DNA of 64,000 nt from Geranomyces variabilis (GCA_027603065.1 JADGJP010000034.1:174569-238568), one strand, 5' to 3'; shown: positions 11,554 through 23,235, counted from the first letter of the stretch. Notes: a model not told the origin generated them from the sequence alone. A program made the numbers and translations.

Positions 11554-13327
11554 ATGACGCCGACTGCCTTTCCCGGCTCGCCGGACCAGGTTGCAAGCTG
11601 GCTCGCATCCCTCGGCTACGGCTTCTACGACCACTGCTTCAAAGGTTGGCTCTCGGGTGCGACCATCCTATGTCGCTTTAGCTGCGCTGACCCTTGTGAA
11701 CTCCGCAGCAAATGACGTTGCAGGCGACGTCCTGCTGCGCGCAGACCATCAACTTCTCAAAGAGCTCGGCATCTATTCAGTTGGACACCGGATTCATCTT
11801 CTCCGAGCAATATATACACTTAAAGTCACTCTCGGCTTGCCTTTCGAAGATGGTGACTATGTGTATGACGAAAATAACGGTAAAATTGCCAAGCAGCCAA
11901 TTGCGTTACTCGAGGGAAGGAAAGCGCTGAGAGAAGCTCTGTTCCGTGCTTTTGCGTAGATTGGGCTGGCTCCGCGGAACAGATGCGGACGCGGGGTCTC
12001 ATCAGTCAACAGAGTAGGCTCGCACTGTGCAAGTGTTCTGCCACTGTTAAAGACAAGTATGATTTATACTCCAGTCGACAGGTTCAGTAATACAAAAGCT
12101 TGCGGCAGAAGTGGATCACCTGTCGCAGGAGTTGGGAAAGCTCAGGGACGACCTGGGGCCGGTCTGGGACATGTTGAGAGACCCACATATGGGCGTATGT
12201 GTTTGCCAGTACGCGCGACCGTTGAGCATTTTTCGTGGCCATCGAGCTCATACCTTCCTTTGCTTTGTCTTGGCAGGATACTGAGCATAAGCCAGATAAT
12301 CGATATGGAACCCTTCGCGGCCGCCTGATGCGCTCGAATACAAACTCGAAGCGGCCAGGCCTTGCCGCCGCGCTATCAACCGTATCAGGAAGCACGACAT
12401 CGTCGTCGCAGCAGCAGCCTGTAAAGCTCTCTCGTCCGACCGCGGCCAGCTCTGCGAATCCTCTCTGACTGCCTCGTTACACCCACACAGATCTCCACCC
12501 TCTCCGCAATGCGCGTCTACACCGATTCCAAACTCAACCGCGAAAGCGAGCCATACAAAACCGTGCAGTTGTCCGACCGCGACACAATTGTGGAAATCAT
12601 CCCAGAGGTGCTGCGCAAGTACAAGATTCAGGACGACTGGACGCACTACGCGCTCGTCATGCGCGATCGCGGCGGGTCGACTGAGCGCCAGCTTGGGCAG
12701 GACGAGAAGCCGTTGCGGATTTTGCAGGAGAATCGCAGCGCAAGATTTGTGCTCAAGCATCTGCGCCCCCATGTCGCGCCGATTTATGTTGTGCCAGCGA
12801 CGAGCGCGACGACCACTTCGGCGTCCGTGTCCACGGGAGCGAGTGGCAGCAGCAGCACTCCAAGTATCGCGGCTACCATCGGCGGTACGACGCCCCTCAT
12901 TACTTCTGCAATGTTTCAGCAATCCTCGCCGCCACCGCCAACGCCGGCCGGCGCGTCGCGGCGCGGCGATTTGCTTCCCGGTTCGGGATCTCCGTTACCA
13001 TCATCGACCGGCGGCGCGGGTGGTACACTTTTACGTGGGGCCAACCCTGCAACCGGCGCGCCTGCAGTAGCGGTTTACGCCTACAACGCAACGCTGGCCG
13101 ACGAGCTGACTGTTGCAATCGGAGACCGCTTCGAAATCGTTAGCCGGCGCGAGGGCTGGTGCGTTGCGGCGGTGGTCAGCAGCGGCAGTGGGGAGAAGGA
13201 GGGCCGGTCCGGGTGGGTCCCGTCGGGCTGCTTGCGTGAACTTGAGCCGGGTGATCCCGTCCTTGTGAGTTGGCCCAGCGCAGGTGCGTTGCAGAGCGCC
13301 GGCGGAGGCGGCGATGCCGGGGACTGA
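11554..13327 (+). CDS. Ste50/Ubc2-like MAPK adaptor (SAM, coiled coil, RA, SH3)
   Basis: Five exons (11554-11644, 11709-11879, 12082-12194, 12277-12420, 12491-13327), 451 aa. The SAM domain (about 10-75) is split by intron 1: QVASWLASLGYGFYDHCF, then DVLLRADHQLLKELGI and GHRIHLLRAI. Exon 3 is a coiled coil (IQKLAAEVDHLSQELGKL). A Ras-association domain starts in exon 5 (MRVYTDSKLNRESEPYKTV, then IIPEVLRKYKI and FVLKH). After a Ser/Pro-rich linker comes an SH3 domain (VAVYAYNATLADELTVAIGD ... SGWVPSGCL). SAM-RA is the fungal Ste50 layout that tethers Ste11-type MAPKKK to Cdc42/Ras signals; a C-terminal SH3 is known from basidiomycete Ubc2. The gene ends at TGA 13325-13327. Exon 3 depends on frame logic alone. 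Confidence 0.85.
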
Positions 13328-14034
13328 GACGCTGACCAGGCCAAATGGAACGAGGATTGTACAGTATTTTTTTCATTGAGTATTTTATTAAATTACTAGA
13401 GGAAACCCCTCCCTTTTTTCGGCACATAAAAAGAGTGTCGGAAACACAACCCTCCCGACGTGATTGTAGGAAGCAACCCCTTCGTGAGGGCCGTGGCATC
13501 AAATCCATTGCAGCCATGAGAGGCGCAAAGATGCTTTTCGTTTAGCGCTCGTCCTTCAGTCAACGGTCGGAGCAAAAACGAGACCGCGCTGTACACTACT
13601 TGCGCATGTGAGGATGGGGATTGGGCATGCTTGGTATGGGAACACGCTACTCTCAATCAAGCAAGAGTGCGTCGTCAACAAGAAAGCCAAAACATATACT
13701 CTGTTGACGAGGCACACAGGACTTCTTGAGGGTATAGCGGTCCCAACTATTCGAAACCCCGTGGAAGGTTTGCATTACTTACCTGTATAAGCAGAGATCA
13801 TAGTATCGCATTTCAACACGGACAGCGCTCGTAAGCAGCTATTCTGTGGATTGACAGATTGAGTTTGGGGCTTTGAGCCCACTAATCATTTCTGCTGCTT
13901 TTGCTGTCATCGGAGAAGATGCAAGTACGAGTCGTGCAATACATGAAAGACAAGCTGGGGAAACAGGAACGTTAGCCAACATCCTAAGTAACATTTGACT
14001 CCCTTCCCTTCCCGTCATTTTCCCACTCCTTTCG

Positions 14035-14294
14035 TCAGAACTTCTTAGAGATTTCGCTAAAATCATCGACCCGTTTGTGGAGGTCTAGCAAAGGTTTTTT
14101 TTGTCCTCCTCCGAAAGGTGGGGATGGTGGGGTGTGTGGGATGGATAAAGAAGACTTACCACATCGCTCTTCTCCGAATGACTAGCAAGCCCTGCGCAAT
14201 GCAGGAGGCATGGAAGTTGTCGACTTTACTTGAGAGATTGCATCGAAAGATGACAACTGAAAAGTCGACAAGTTTTCATGTCCTTGTATTCCAC
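14035..14294 (-). CDS. Possible 3' exons of a small unknown protein
   Basis: Minus strand. Three segments, 14294-14230, 14181-14160 (22 nt) and 14084-14035, are each flanked by AG and GT (CAG|, |GTAAAG; TAG|, |GTAAGT; TAG|) and join in one open frame. They read a polar, helical C-terminus ending DDFSEISKKF and a TGA. The upstream exon needed (ending in phase 1) was not found: the nearby ATG at 14383 leads to MAYVEDAG... but its only GT has the wrong phase. The alignment of signals could be chance in such short pieces. No family recognised. Confidence 0.25.
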
Positions 14295-14387
14295 CTGCGC
14301 GATGCGGAAAGAAAGGCAGAATTAGATTTCCGTTGATATTTTTAACGCTAACTGCTGCATGCCCGCGTCCTCGACGTAAGCCATCGT

Positions 14388-14690
14388 TTAGAAGGGTCTC
14401 AGCCTCGCCTTAAAGGCCGCATTCTCGCCACTCACTCCCCAAACAAGCGCAAGAACCGTGAACAAAGCGAAAGACGACATCAGAAACGTCACGAACCCGC
14501 CCTAGTCCACTCGCTCATAGCACGCCAGCCGCATCAGTGTACGAAGAACTGGAGAATGAAGGCGATCACACCAAGGTGGACCAGCGGCCTCAAAAACCCC
14601 AAAACTCCGTAGCCGAGCACACCAATGTGCACAAAGAAGATGAAGTCGGGATTGGATGCAAAAAGCCTCCGACATAGTTTGCCTCGATTC
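14388..14690 (-). CDS. Possible small multi-pass membrane protein (partial model)
   Basis: Minus strand. A hydrophobic frame reads FIFFVHIGVLGYGVLGFL and VHLGVIAFILQFF, then a 42-nt GT...AG interval (14543-14502) leads in phase to GGFVTFLMSSFALF and TVLALVWGVSG, ending RLRPF and TAA at 14388. That would be three to four membrane segments. The intron is shorter than the usual ones here and the 5' exon with a start codon was not found. I do not recognise the family; a shadow of non-coding DNA remains possible. Confidence 0.3.
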
Positions 14691-15082
14691 TTCCCAGTTC
14701 TGCTTGCCCGAGAGCTTTTTCTCAAAGGAAAAGGAGCAGCGAGTAGGGATACCAAAGATATCATCAAGGACCCGCAGGGAAGAGGGTGGCTTTTCGCGGC
14801 CTCGTGGATATAAGGTGAGCATGAAGAGATTTACTTACATTTTAGCCGGCTGTGCGTTGCAATGAGCGGGGAGGAAGATCAGATAGCAAGATGGCATGAG
14901 CGAGATCCGCGGCGTGAGCTGGGAAGAAAAGCAATTGGCGTGTGGCTTGGCGCGGTTCCAGTGTGGCGCGGTTCTGACAGCTTTTCCCTGAAGGTCACAA
15001 ACCGCTGAACGCAGCTGGGAAACGATGGACTGAGGAGAAGGTATCACAGGTGTACTTTGATTTGCGTGCATTCTGCAAAGAC

Positions 15083-17407
15083 TCAATCCTCCTCGCCACG
15101 CTGCATAGCGCTAAATCGCTCGCGCGCCCGCCGCACCGTCGCCTCCTTCAATGTTTCCCTCTTGCCACCAGGTTTGGAAAACCCGCCGCCATCAGCGCCT
15201 TGAACTCCGAGCCCCACTCTTCCCATCCGCTGCGACACCGCCACTGGCTCCACGCGCCCGTCACCCGCAGCACCAAGGCCTTGCCCTGCGGTCCATCCCA
15301 TTTTTTGTAGCATGCGCGACCCTACGTTTGTTGGCTCGGCGTGCGTGAGGGGTGTGTCGATTGTACGTGCTTCCTGCTGAGCATGCTGTGGCTCGTGCTG
15401 GTCATGCGGACGATAATGCTGGCTGCCGGTGTCGTTTCGCCGCGGCCCATGGTTATTGTACCCGCCGCCGCGACCACCACCATCCATCCGCGAGTCGGGC
15501 ACGATGCTCACGTCGAGTCCGTGCATTTGACGCCGCATCGCCGCGCGGTCCACGTACCCTGCTGCGAGCGCCGCGCCACGTTTCTGCCTCTTGCCCCACT
15601 TGGGTCGGTCTTGCAAGTGGGCGTCATGATCACCGCCGCCTTCATTTTCATTTTCTCCACCGCGGCTGCCACTCATCCCTGCTGTTGCTGCGCCTCCGGG
15701 CGTCGGACCACCTAACGCTTCGCGCCGCAATCGCCTCAGTTCCTGCAAGCGCTCGGCCTCCAAAGCTGTTTTGCCCTTGCCTCCCTTTTTGTCACCTACT
15801 GCCGGACCAGCGGCAATATTGGCACTATTCGCAGTAGAGGCCGGGTCGGGCTTACCGCGAGGCTCCGTGTTGATGATAGTTGACGATGAGGACACGCGGC
15901 ACCCATCGCACGGCCATTCAGGGTGAATGTGCGCTGCGAGTTTCGTCGACCCGATGGTGAGTACATCGCCGTGATTGATCCGATGTGGCTGGGAACTCGT
16001 CTGGAGGTACGGGTTGTTCCGAGTTGTAAGGCGAGACGTGGATTGCCGAAGAATCGAGAAAAATATGGGTGTTTTTGTTTGCGAGTTGACAGAGGGTGAG
16101 CAAATTGGGATGGCTTTGTTTTCTTTTTTGCACAGCGCTCTCCCCTCCTTCTCTCCCCAATGTTATAGCTCATGCAGCGCACGCGACCCGGTGCCGATCG
16201 GGCGTGTATACCTTTGGTTTGCTCAGCCGTGTCTCATTTACAAAGGTCCCGTAGGTAGATCCTGCGTCCGCGACAAAAAAGCAGTCGACCGCACGTTGCT
16301 GCATATGTCGACGCCGTGGAGCTGCGTCAGGGCTATGGGAGCTGGCTCGTTCGGAGTATAGCCGTTTTGTACCAGTTGAAGACGTAGTATCTGTTGATTC
16401 CTGCACGGTCGAACTTGAATCTAAAATGAAACAGAAGATGAGTAAAGGAAACAGCCCGGATTGTAGACGCGTGGGTGACGGTTGTACTCTTCGCATCCAT
16501 GAGCCGCGCGGCAATGGCTTTTGCTCGCTCAAGTGCATCCGCAAAAGCGTCGGGCAGCGTCGGGACCTACGACAAAAGATGATTCGTTAAGGATCCACCT
16601 ACTCGGCCAAGGATGCAGTTTAGAAGAGACGGTTCAACATGAAGCTCGTACCGTGACTGATCCCGTTTCGGCCGATACGACTCTCTCTTCCTTCGGCTCC
16701 GCGCTCGCTTCTCGTCTGTCAGTACGATCCTCGTCCTTCTCGCCTTCCTCCTCGATGGTTTCCATGACACGGTGCACAAATACCGTACAGTGCGTTCGGC
16801 TCACAGCCAACTCCTTCAAGACGAGCCGCCGCTCAAACGCCATGTCCCGGCCAACGGTAATTCCAGACGCGTCAACAAGAACAAGAGACCCGACCTCCAG
16901 CAGCTTGGACTCGATTACCACGAGCTTCATTGTCGCGTCGCTTTCGGGCGCGGCACCATCTGCGGCAGACTGTGCTGACACGGCGGCGTCTTGCCAAGCG
17001 CCGCCGCCGCCAGCAGTGGACGCTGAGTGCGCATGTCCGTGGTGCGCATCATTATGGTCGCGGGACCATTGACGGTCGTCGTCATCATAGTGGTTGTCTC
17101 GTCTGCGGCGGTCATGGTGGTTGTGGCGGTCAGAGTCAGAAATTTCGCCGTCTTCAATATTTGAAGTGGCGGCCATTCCCAGTGCGGCAGCGATAGCTGC
17201 GTCAGCCGCCGTCTTTGTCGGCGCAACGTTGGCGGCGGCGCCGGTGGGTGGCGGCAGCTCCTGCTGCCCTTGCTTGACCACACGGCCAAATGCGTCGAAG
17301 TAGAAGTAGCCGTCTGAGTCCGAGTAGCACCACGGCGAGGATTTGGATATGTGATATTTGCCCGAGGGATGGCGGACCCACCCATCGTGGCCAGCGGGCA
17401 CCGACAT
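15083..17407 (-). CDS. AGGF1-like protein: OCRE, interrupted FHA, G-patch
   Basis: Minus strand, exons 17407-16652, 16566-16488, 16420-16212, 16000-15083; 653 aa. N-terminus (about 7-55) resembles an OCRE aromatic repeat: [20 protein letters not shown]. Then a His/Asp/Arg-rich linker. An FHA domain starts with ITVGRDMAF and [13 protein letters not shown], is interrupted by an acidic and Ser-rich insert of roughly 120 residues spanning exons 1-3, and resumes with [11 protein letters not shown] and [21 protein letters not shown]-patch follows ([19 protein letters not shown]), ending in a basic helical tail. OCRE-FHA-G-patch is the order of human AGGF1, a nuclear RNA/splicing-associated protein. 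The exon 3-4 join uses a 211-nt intron; an upstream acceptor cannot be excluded. Starts 172 bp from COX17 on the other strand. Confidence 0.82.
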
Positions 17408-17579
17408 GCTGTCTGTTAGAACTTTGATTAGGTCGCTGAGCGAGAGTTCCGTGCGGTCGTTGCGCCAACGGCGGGGAAGGTTGCGGAATTTACAAAACGC
17501 GGAATTTAAAAGGCTTGCTTTCCAAAGTTTCCCCATTCCTGCAAATTGCCATCCGTCAAACTCCTCCAACACCTCAACC

Positions 17580-17828
17580 ATGGGTGCTTCCGACTCCAAA
17601 CCCGCCTCTCCCTCGCCGTCTCTGCCCAAGCCCACTCCCGCTACCACTGCCGGCACTCCCGCTGACCAGTCTGCCACCGCCGCAAAACCAAAATGCAAAC
17701 CGTGTTGCGCCTGTCCAGACACTCGCAAGGCCCGCGACGAGTGCGTCTTTGACAATGGCGAGGAGAAGTGCGCCGACTTGATCAAGGCGCATCAGGACTG
17801 CATGCGCGCGCAAGGGTTCAATATCTAG
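17580..17828 (+). CDS. COX17: COX17, mitochondrial copper chaperone
   Basis: Single exon, 82 aa. A Ser/Pro/Ala-rich N-terminal extension of about 37 residues precedes the classical domain: [17 protein letters not shown] with the copper-binding CC pair, then [17 protein letters not shown] forming the CX9C twin, and the family ending GF(N)I. COX17 sits in the intermembrane space and hands Cu(I) to SCO1 and COX11 for cytochrome oxidase. The ATG is preceded by CAACC. The divergent neighbour is the AGGF1-like gene. Confidence 0.97.
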   Translation: MGASDSKPASPSPSLPKPTPATTAGTPADQSATAAKPKCKPCCACPDTRKARDECVFDNGEEKCADLIKAHQDCMRAQGFNI

Positions 17829-18350
17829 AATATCCAGAATGACGGATGACGGAAAGAAGGAAGGACGTCGGGCGAATACTCCGACAAACACCTCAACACC
17901 TCGACTGCCGAGTCTCCACGCGATACGCCATATGCGGCGAGGCAAACACGAAAGAGATGGGCCGGGGTAGCGGATAGAACAAGAAACGCTCGATAGTGCG
18001 GCGGAACACGGATAACATAGATGAGCGCTACGACTGGAAACCAATCGACGACAGCATTAACGCAGATTTCTCCGCACCCTACATTAACCTTGTATTTTGG
18101 AGCGCAAGCACCACCACACTAATTGCTTGTTTTATATGACTATGAGTCTTTACATTGCGTTCTTACTTCTGCAGCCATTGTGCGGAGTTCTCACATCATT
18201 CAAGCATTACTAATCACAGTCGCTCATCTGTCGTCCTCCTGTCCGTCATACCGTTCCTTCCATTGCCTCGGATTTTGAGGAGACTCTAACTACTGCTAGA
18301 ATGCACCGCTGTCTGTGACACGTACACCATGTCCTTCATAAGGCATGCTA
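17829..18350. other. Convergent 3' intergenic region
   Basis: Lies between the stop codons of COX17 (plus) and the Nudix gene (minus). I see no gene, repeat or RNA signature; both 3' UTRs and terminators must be here. Confidence 0.6.
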
Positions 18351-19416
18351 CTACCCGTGCGCCGACCCGGCCGCGAACGAGTAGAGTCGCGAATCGATCC
18401 GAAGCTCAGGCAGATCCTTCGCGAGACCTGGGAGAGGGCGGAAACCAAATATACCATTAGCATTCCGCCGTCCTCCGTTCACGTAGCGCAACATCTATTC
18501 CACTTTCTCTCACCGTTCAAGCTGTTCAAAAGCCCGGCCATTGGCACAGCAACCGTTTTAAGACTCCACTCGTCGGCCTCGCGCTCTGGTCGCGGTGTCT
18601 CATTCTCGGCAGCGTCTGGGTCGATCTGAAAGAGAAGCAGAGCATGCGCATGAGCTTCCAGTGATGAGAATTAGAGATGGAGGCAAAGGATGAAAGAAAC
18701 AAACTTTTACTAAAGCAATGCGCGAACAGCTGCTGGTGATTCCCGGTTCGTACGCAATCGGAGGTCCAACTGCAGAAATCACTCCGACGTATCCTGTTTC
18801 TTCTTTGAGCTCGCGCAAGGCGGCCACGCGAGGAGATTCTCCCGCATCCACTAATCCTGTATTAACGCGGTACAAAGGCGTACCAAAAGCAGAAATAGTG
18901 GGATTAGAAAGAAAAAGCCATGTTCGAGCCCAATTCGCACGTCGCCTACATGAGACGGTTCTCACATACCGGACGGGAATTCGAGCGTCCATTTGCGTGT
19001 AGGCGGACGAAACTGCAGCACAAGAAGGATGGTCGCTTCGGAGGGGAAACGTGCAGGCGATATGCTCGGGCTTATAATTGCGACAACGTCGGCGGCTTTG
19101 TTGTATGAATCGTTAGAGATTGGAATGGCATTTTTCTGTCAGCTAACCGGTGACGCATACCATCTGTCACGTTTTCATCGGCGGATGGATTCGATTGGTC
19201 GGTGCGAGCGGACTTTGAGTGGATGCGCTCAACGAGTTCCCACGTCCGCGACGTGCCGGATGGATCTTTGAAGGTGGCTTCGACCAAAGACAACCACTTC
19301 GGGTGTGCAAGTGGGGAGAACGAGACAGACGGCAAAGCTGTAAGTGCGGATGCGAGGGTGGTGAGAGACAAAATTCCTGCCGGGGGCGGCGGCGGCAACT
19401 GGGCGGTTGCGTCCAT
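18351..19416 (-). CDS. NUDT5/YSA1-like ADP-sugar pyrophosphatase (Nudix)
   Basis: Minus strand, exons 19416-19161, 19095-18970, 18856-18705, 18625-18514, 18427-18351; 240 aa. The Nudix box G(5x)E(7x)REUXEEXGU is complete: GLVDAGESPRVAALRELKEE followed by TGY. Before it LEFPSG spans intron 2 exactly where the family has EFPAG; after it comes YEPGITSS and, across introns, VKIDPD and DSRLYSFAAG at the end. This is the NUDT5/YSA1 pattern, Mg-dependent hydrolysis of ADP-ribose and related ADP-sugars. The N-terminal 20 residues are Ala/Pro-rich. Length is close to human NUDT5 (about 219 aa). Confidence 0.92.
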
Positions 19417-19758
19417 GATCAGTGAAGGTGAAGGGGAACCAAAAGATCAAGTTAAAGATCCGGAGCTCATAAAGCGCTGCCAAAGAGCATCCTTCTTTTC
19501 CCCTCTTTTCAACATATTAAAAGGAGATATGTAGCGTATATTGATCATACGAGTGGATCCTGCGGTTGTAAGTCCTCCCACTTTTTAAGTACGGTTAAGT
19601 CATCACTTCGGGGGTCAGCTGTTCCCCCCGCCCTCTGCGAATCCCAAGCCTTTTGTCTGGGGAATATACGAGCTTCGCGCTGGTGCTCAAATCCTCTCGA
19701 CTACTATGTAACTGCGCGGAAAACACCACATCCAAAGTCTTCACACTTCCCCGCTTTT
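19417..19758. other. Intergenic region between Nudix and sirtuin genes
   Basis: Both flanking genes are on the minus strand, so this is the Nudix promoter plus the sirtuin 3' end. No gene recognised. A T-rich/GGGG-flanked patch at 19610-19640 has no assigned role. Confidence 0.5.
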
Positions 19759-21527
19759 TCAAAAGTCCCTGTTGAGCCGAGCGGACTTGCGTGCCTGCGG
19801 TTTCGGCATCATTGCAATCTTTTCGGCCGCGAGGTCATTCGCGCACAACGAATTGTTGGTCATGCGCGGTTTTGCGGCGCGCATTCCCATGCTAGCAAGC
19901 GTGAGCTGCGGAGCGATATCAGTTCGGGTGGTGACCTTCTTGGTCTTTGCTGCAGCAGCCGCCGTGGTCGTAGAGGCCGTCGTTTTGACAATTCGTCTGG
20001 GTGCGAGTTTTGTCTGCTTGCAGGCTGCAGGCGCTTTGACCGGTTTACGGGCTGCGGTCTTCGAATCAGCTTTGCGTGGTTCCGCTGCAGCCGCGACTGT
20101 CACGTCGATAAGCATGGCAGGGGCCTCGTCGAGCTGGTCCTCCGAATAGTCGCTGGTTCCACTGTCCTCGCGTGTCAGCGAAGGCATCGACAGCAGTGTC
20201 TGTCCGGCTTCGCGGCAATCCGCCGCCTTCACGCGCTTCGTCTTTTTCGACGTTGCTGTCGCCGTTTTGCGCTTCTTGAGCGGACTGGTGCTTCCATCCG
20301 TCTTTGCAGGTCGCTTTCTCGAAAGCAGATCACATTCAGCGTTGCAATCAACACTAATTTCCCGCGCCATGCGCTCCCGAAGCTCTTTGCGCTCCACCTG
20401 CCGCTGGACTCGCGCCGTAGCGCGGTCTTCAAGGGTTTGAGTCTCGGCGCGCAATCGGGCGACAACGTCGTCGGTTGCGCCCTGGATGTGGTAGTCAATA
20501 ATGTTGTCCCATTCGCGACCAACTTCTGTGCTGTTAATGAACACAACGATGCCGTTTCGTTCGTGCACGGATTTGGCTAGGTCTTTGACAAGTCGCTTGA
20601 TGCCTACAACGTTGAGAGAGGTGCCCATGATGACAAGCAGATCTGGATGCTTTTTGATATCGTAGGCAGCAAGATTCGCAATTTGTTCTCCTAAAAACAG
20701 GCAAAGTAGAAGCCAGCTTTAGCTGATGGTAGTGGAGATTTTAAAGTGGATTCGCCACCGCGCCATACCTTTGGAGTGATGTTCATTGTACAAAACAATA
20801 TTGGGTCGCAGCGTCCCGACAGCGAGCAACCGCTTTCCAACAACCATCCTTACACTCTGCATTGTCTCGCATTCAGGGCACGGCGGCGGCGAGCCGGCGC
20901 GAAACACCTCACTTTTCGTCGCATCAAACGGGTATTGCGAATTACACATAGTGCAGACAACATTGTCCAAGTCTCCGTGCAGCTGGACGATCCGCGCCGA
21001 CTGTTTGTCGTTTAGGTTTGCCGACATTTCCAGGCGCAGCTCCAGGCCGTCGATGTTTTGGGTATAGCAGCGGAGTAGTTTGTGGTCCACGTCCAGCTGC
21101 TTGAGGAACCGGTGCGTGGGCGTGATCTCCGCTTTGGAAACTACGGTTTTTAGTTCGGCCATAAACGTGTAGAATAGGGCCGTTGAGGTTGGGTCGCGGA
21201 ACAGCGCCGCGTCAAACAGGTCTTTGCCTTTGACCACTGCGGCCGGGTATCTCGCCTTGACCAAGTTGTAGAGGCCGTCTGCGGAGCGGAAGTCCTGCAT
21301 AAAAAGAAAAAGGTCATTAAGCACGCGAAATATAGCCAGGAGAAGAAAAAAATCACGTCCGCTGCAAGAAACGAGTTCTCGGACAAAACACTTACGGGAA
21401 TTCCGCCCGAGACCGAGATTCCTGCGCCGGTGACCACGACGCAGCGCCTGCTTTTGTGCAGGGCGCCGGCCACCGCGGCCAACGGCTCCTCGTGTCCGAG
21501 GTCGTTGAGGCAGAACCGGTGCGTCAT
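19759..21527 (-). CDS. Hst3/Hst4-like NAD-dependent sirtuin with long basic tail
   Basis: Minus strand, exons 21527-21396, 21294-20769, 20690-19759; 529 aa. Sirtuin motifs: VVVTGAGISVSGGIP joined across intron 1 to DFRS, TQNIDGLE, the catalytic LHGD, a zinc tetrad (CTMC ... CPEC), MGTSLNV and FINSTEVG. The catalytic core ends near residue 300. The remaining 230 residues are Lys/Arg/Ala-rich with a probable nuclear signal (PLKKRKTA). Core plus long nuclear tail resembles fungal Hst3/Hst4, which deacetylate histone H3 K56. The precise subfamily is inference from domain spacing; no tree was made. Confidence 0.88.
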
Positions 21528-21915
21528 GGTGCTTTTGAAGGTGGTCTTGTGGTGGTGCTGGGTGGTGGTGGTTCAGGTGGTGGGAGCAAGTGGCGTTGGC
21601 TGGCGCTTGCGCACAAACACAAAGCGGGCGGCTGCGCCTGAGCAAAGGGGAGAGAGAGGGACACAACGGGGCTTTCGGTTGTTGCTTCCGTTTTTGTGAG
21701 GGATGGACGTCGGGAACTGATGATGGCGCCGACGAGAAGAAAGTGAGCGTGCAGCTGAGGCGTTTTGGTCAAGACCCCGCCCATTCACTGCTGAGCTCAG
21801 CAATCCAGTCAGCAAAGCGACCCTAAATAGTACTGCGTGCTCCCTCCAGAGCCTCCACCGCCAGGCAAGACGGACGCATTTCCTATATTTCTACTCGCAT
21901 CTACATACGGTTCAT
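21528..21915. other. Divergent promoter region, sirtuin / HMCES
   Basis: A shared 388-bp upstream region of two genes with chromatin/DNA-damage roles. No TATA box stands out; GGTGGTGGTT-type purine/T repeats near 21550-21590 are low-complexity. Confidence 0.5.
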
Positions 21916-23235
21916 ATGTGCGGTCGAACTGCTCTCGCTTTGGTGCGCCGGATTTTTCCGCCCAGCTCGATCGATTGCCCATGACCAACCATTTTGCAAC
22001 CAGGACGCCAACGACATTCAAGTCCGCGTGGGCGCTTCGCAGTGGGTAAATGCTAGCTCATATAGGCCATCCCACAACGTCGCCCCGACGCGATATCAGC
22101 CGGTGCTTCGACAGGTCTCGGACAACAACAGTAGCAACAGCAGCGGTGGAAATGGCAGCGGGAGTGGCACTGCTAGCGCAGGCGGCACCACGGCTAGCGT
22201 CTCCGCCGCCAGCGAGTCTACAAGCAACAACCGCATCTTGCATTCTATGAAATGGGGCGTCATCCCTTCGTGGCAAAAAAAATCACCCGACTACAAGTCC
22301 TCGCTGCAAACCATTAACGCTCGTGACGACCGCGTAAAGGACCCCAAATCAATGTGGTCAAGATTAAAGCAGTCCAAACGTTGCGTTGTGATCGCTGAAG
22401 GATTTTTTGAGTGGTTGAAGAAGGGCAGCGAGCGTCAGCCCTTCTACCTTTACCGCGAAGACGGGCGCTTGCTGACTTTCGCGGGTCTTTATGACACCGC
22501 TATGGTTGATGGCACTGAGGTTTGGAGTTACACGATCATTACAACGAGTGCGAGCAAGGCAACAAGTTGGTTACATGACCGAATGCCTGTGATATTGGAC
22601 AGCGAGGAAGACATCGCGCTTTGGTTGGACCCGACAAAAAAGTTTACGGATGATGTTTCGGCGCTGATGCGGCCGTTGGAAAGTGGCTTGAAATGGTAAG
22701 CGTAAAAAGACGCACCTCGGTTTTTCCATTTTCAGTTCGCTCGCTAAATTTTGCGCACAACCTTGCTATTCTGTCTAGGCATCCTGTCTCGAAGTTCGTT
22801 TCCAAAGTTGGCAACGACGAACCGCAATGCATAGTGCCGGTGACTCTGCCTGCCGAGTTTGGCGGGAAGGGCAGCATCACGTCCTTTTTCAAACCCGCGC
22901 CAGACACTACCACCCCAATTACAAAGTCAAAGCCATCAGTATGGCCAAACAAACCCTCACAGACTCCGCAGCCACAAAAGTCGAAAACCAACTCGCCGCC
23001 AAAAGGCGCGATCGAGTCCGCGTTTCTGCGAACGCCAAAGGTGAAGCCAGAGGATGCTCCGCGGGCCGTGACTGGTGGTGATGACGATGTGCGGTTCAAG
23101 GAAGATTTGGCGCTGGCAATCAAACGAAGTCGGGACGAGATGGATGACGTAAAGAAGGAGGAGATGGTGGAGAAATTGGAGAAGGTGGACGAAGGTAGGC
23201 CGTCCCCTGCAAAGCGCAGGTGTGGCCCGGAATAA
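21916..23235 (+). CDS. HMCES/SRAP-domain abasic-site sensor
   Basis: Exons 21916-21942 (27 nt), 22004-22695, 22779-23235; 391 aa. The start MCGRTALAL places the catalytic Cys at position 2 after Met removal, as in all SRAP proteins. Other SRAP landmarks: YRPSHNVAP, MKWGVIPSW, AEGFFEW (catalytic Glu) and WLHDRMPVIL (catalytic His). A Ser/Gly/Thr-rich loop of about 45 residues is inserted after VLRQV. The C-terminal tail has SITSFFKP, a PCNA-interacting-like motif lacking the leading Gln, and acidic/basic ends. SRAP proteins form a covalent crosslink with abasic sites in single-stranded DNA. The first exon is tiny; its 61-nt intron begins GTGCGC. Confidence 0.93.

Larger units (their letters stand above)
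13328..15082. other. Poorly resolved stretch with splice-like fragments
   Basis: No complete gene could be built. Two sets of minus-strand splice-consistent fragments are listed separately (14035-14294 and 14388-14690). A further minus-strand GTAAGT follows a short ATG-led segment near 13785-13805 (MISAYT), and another follows AAAAT at 14831-14836, but neither leads to a recognisable protein. The AT-rich segment 13366-13400 is probably the 3' UTR of the Ste50-like gene. Confidence 0.4.
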
